Shown: positions 29,948 to 30,666 of the stretch, one piece after another
Layout: the number at the start of each line of letters is the position of its first letter
How positions within the stretch are numbered: the stretch's first letter is position 1
Origin: Mesostigma viride
Lineage: Eukaryota; Streptophyta; Mesostigmatophyceae; Mesostigmatales; Mesostigmataceae
Direction: 5' to 3'
Length of the DNA: 30,666 bases
Assembly (NCBI GenBank): GCA_009746045.1
Contig: RPFO01000323.1
Location: forward strand, 1-30,666
The notes under the pieces: generated by a model
The model's database searches: none
What the model was told of the DNA's origin: nothing
The model's input: only the letters and a program-made list of their open reading frames with translations
Position numbers and translations under genes: made by a program

Positions 29948-30666
29948 ATGGAGGTCCCCGCATCGTCTTCAGCTCTTGCCGCCGATTCTATTGATGCCCA
30001 GATTGCTGCAAACAAAATCGCCCACGACATTGTCGTCGCCAAGAACGCCGCTAACAAGCGATCCAAGACTTCGGAAGCAACTCCGATAGCTGCTGAAACC
30101 TCCTTGCCGGACGCCATTTCTTCCTCATTCTACATGCCAGGCCAGCGTTTGAGCCTGGCAGACATCGATACCTTACTCGCCTACAACGACGCCGCTGTGA
30201 CAAGCGTGCTGAAGCTCCGCAACGACAACGACGCCCCGATTCGCCACCCTAAGAGCGGCCAGGTTATGGAGGCTGCTTCGGATGAATGGCCTCATTGGGA
30301 TGAGCGCCAGCGTCGGCTTGCCTGTCTTATTTCGTGCTGCCCTGAACTTGTCGAGCTGCCGGCGACGACCATCGCCAGGCCAGCCCCCGCGACCGATGTT
30401 AACGTGCAGCTGCAGGACGTCGCACAGTCTTTTACGACCGTGCAGGGCGACATTAAGGTCCTGACGGAGGCGTCTGCAGCTGCGACGGCACAATTGCTGG
30501 AGCTGAAGAAAGCCATGGCAAGCCCCCGCCAAAACTACCAACGTTTGCCGACGTCACCGGCAAGCAGTTGACCACCATCGTTCAACAGGCGGCCAAGTCT
30601 GCAGCTACCGCTGCGGTCACCCAGAATGCAGTGCAGCAACGCCAGCGCAATATGGTAATCAAAGGC
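29948..30666 (+). CDS. L1-type ORF1 protein, partial, one apparent base missing
   Basis: From ATG 29948 the frame runs about 190 codons: an Ala/Ser-rich start, a GQRLSLADIDTLLAYND segment, DEWPHWDERQRRLACL, and a heptad-like region (VQLQDVAQSFTTVQGDIKVL). At a C5 run (30523-30527) the coding sense moves by one base. In the new frame it reads LPTFADVTGKQL and ends QRQRNMVIKG at the window edge. These two stretches line up with [10 protein letters not shown] and [11 protein letters not shown] of the ORF1 copies at 13274 and 20047. The ORF is therefore a member of the same protein family with a longer N-terminus preserved. One missing C in the run would explain the shift; it may be decay or an assembly error. 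The RRM and anything downstream lie outside the window. Confidence 0.6.

Overview
The window looks like repeat-dominated nuclear DNA of a eukaryote. It has spliceosomal-type introns, L1-like LINE ORF1 proteins, an LTR retrotransposon end, microsatellites and minisatellites, and no operons, ribosome-binding sites, rRNA or tRNA that I could recognise. The style of the repeats would fit a large-genome green lineage organism such as a charophyte alga, but that is an inference with no direct marker behind it. Almost every recognisable coding stretch belongs to, or was caught up in, mobile elements.

Left third (1-14321): a nested stack. The outermost layer is the 3' half of an LTR retrotransposon on the + strand: coding remnants at 1-507 and 11532-12056, a polypurine tract at 12415-12428, and a 3' LTR running from TGTTAC (12429) to TAACA (14321). 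An ~11.0 kb element (508-11528) sits inside its coding sequence. That element has 31-bp terminal inverted repeats, subterminal arrays of a 173-bp unit in opposite orientations, and a CAC direct repeat on both sides. Removing it with one CAC rejoins an open reading frame. It carries a Tudor-like ORF and a PHD-finger ORF (both - strand), a two-exon glutamine-rich gene (+), a 214-codon ORF, and tandem and dispersed repeats. A LINE 3' fragment (1782-2138) has landed in it, and a LINE copy with a 12-bp target duplication (12841-13916) has landed in the LTR.

Middle (14322-22700): minisatellites, a (GA)48 tract, a two-monomer satellite with a long hairpin, then a cluster of LINE/SINE-like 3' ends around a longer copy (20047-21268). 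This copy encodes an L1-type ORF1 followed directly by the family's 3' UTR. Its flanks are (ATGG)n on both sides. Seven 3' ends in the window share a short GACTCCC-type hairpin followed by a short tandem-repeat tail, usually TTAA.

Right third (22700-30666): two diverged copies of a ~1.8 kb segment (23050-24800 and 26848-28760), both very G/T-rich. They are separated by a tandemly duplicated 220-bp repeat and a decayed multi-exon gene (25601-26860). Copy 2 carries a 160-bp LINE fragment, a 57-bp block also found at 6402-6458, and a (GGGA) expansion, all absent from copy 1. A 660-bp pure C/T tract (29073-29732) precedes an ORF1-like gene that runs off the right edge with one apparent base missing.

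The genes here do not form a pathway. The coherent stories are an undescribed-looking large TIR element carrying chromatin-reader-type domains, and a family of ORF1-only LINE-like elements with a hairpin-plus-microsatellite 3' end that repeatedly sit in microsatellites.
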